Shown: positions 13,173-13,187 of the stretch, in pieces
Layout of the letters: each line of letters begins with the position of its first letter
How positions within the stretch are numbered: the first letter of the stretch is position 1
Assembly (NCBI GenBank): GCA_046715235.1
Contig: JBKJZO010000158.1
Span: 1-13,187 of the forward strand
DNA length: 13,187 nt
Origin: JBKJZO01 sp046715235
GTDB taxonomy: Bacteria > Actinomycetota > Actinomycetes > BP-191
Reading direction: 5' to 3'
Notes under the pieces: model-generated
Database searches by the model: none
Told to the model about the DNA's origin: nothing
The model's input: only the letters and a program-made list of their open reading frames with translations
Translations under genes and position numbers: made by a program

Positions 13173-13187
13173 TTCCCTGGCCTCCAC
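13154..13187 (+). terminator. Strong hairpin overlapping the adenosyltransferase stop codon
   Basis: GTGGAGGCCAGGG (13154-13166) and CCCTGGCCTCCAC (13175-13187) are perfect 13-nt inverted repeats separated by the 8-nt loop GGTTGATT, which contains the TGA stop. It is the strongest stem in the window and is placed as an intrinsic terminator. Any T-tract would lie past the window edge, so it cannot be confirmed here. It could also serve a convergent gene on the other strand. Confidence 0.7.

Noticed and set aside
11781..13187. 468-codon minus-strand ORF opposite the fusion and adenosyltransferase genes
   Set aside because: Antisense shadow open only because of high GC; both opposing genes have catalytic or domain motifs.

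Overview
The window is very GC-rich DNA. Starts are frequently GTG and wobble positions are mostly G or C. Together with the gene families present, this points to a chromosomal segment of an actinobacterium (Actinomycetota). Genus cannot be told from the sequence. There are no tRNA, rRNA, IS or CRISPR features; genes are packed tightly and almost every base between about 180 and 13172 is coding.

Layout from left to right. (1) At the left edge is an unrecognised plus-strand ORF (178-705, possibly running in from outside the window). Its codon use is less GC-biased than its neighbours, and it ends in a 14-nt convergent overlap with meaB. (2) A minus-strand pair follows, an acetyl-CoA acetyltransferase-type thiolase and meaB (1642-2829 and 692-1645), translationally coupled by a GTGA overlap. 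(3) Divergent from it is a plus-strand run: methylmalonyl-CoA epimerase (mce), a VIT1/CCC1-type metal transporter and an AI-2E-family membrane protein (2910-5345). (4) Next is a long minus-strand chain of nine genes, from 11315 down to 5298: murA, corA, a TIGR02587-type membrane protein, its TIGR02588-type partner, an Nfu-type Fe-S scaffold, an RsbW-like ATPase, a small Cys/His protein and two alpha/beta hydrolases. Most junctions are 0-25 nt or 4-nt overlaps. One 73-nt gap before the RsbW-like gene holds a candidate SigB/SigF-type promoter. (5) Divergent from murA, with only 42 nt between the starts, is a plus-strand pair (11358-13172): a fusion protein (truncated sigma-70 region 2, transmembrane helix, GerMN and Gmad2 domains) and a PduO-type cobalamin adenosyltransferase. 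A strong hairpin overlaps the adenosyltransferase stop codon and ends at the window edge.

How the genes connect. Thiolase, MeaB, Mce and the adenosyltransferase belong to adenosylcobalamin-dependent propionyl/methylmalonyl-CoA metabolism: the adenosyltransferase makes and delivers the cofactor, MeaB guards the mutase, and Mce supplies the (R)-epimer. The mutase itself is not in the window. MurA is the first committed enzyme of peptidoglycan synthesis and carries Asp instead of the fosfomycin-reactive Cys. The most unusual object is the membrane-tethered sigma-region-2 / GerMN-Gmad2 fusion next to murA. It looks like a sigma factor that kept its core-RNA-polymerase-binding part, lost region 4 and most of the -10-reading end, and was joined to an extracytoplasmic sensor-like domain pair.
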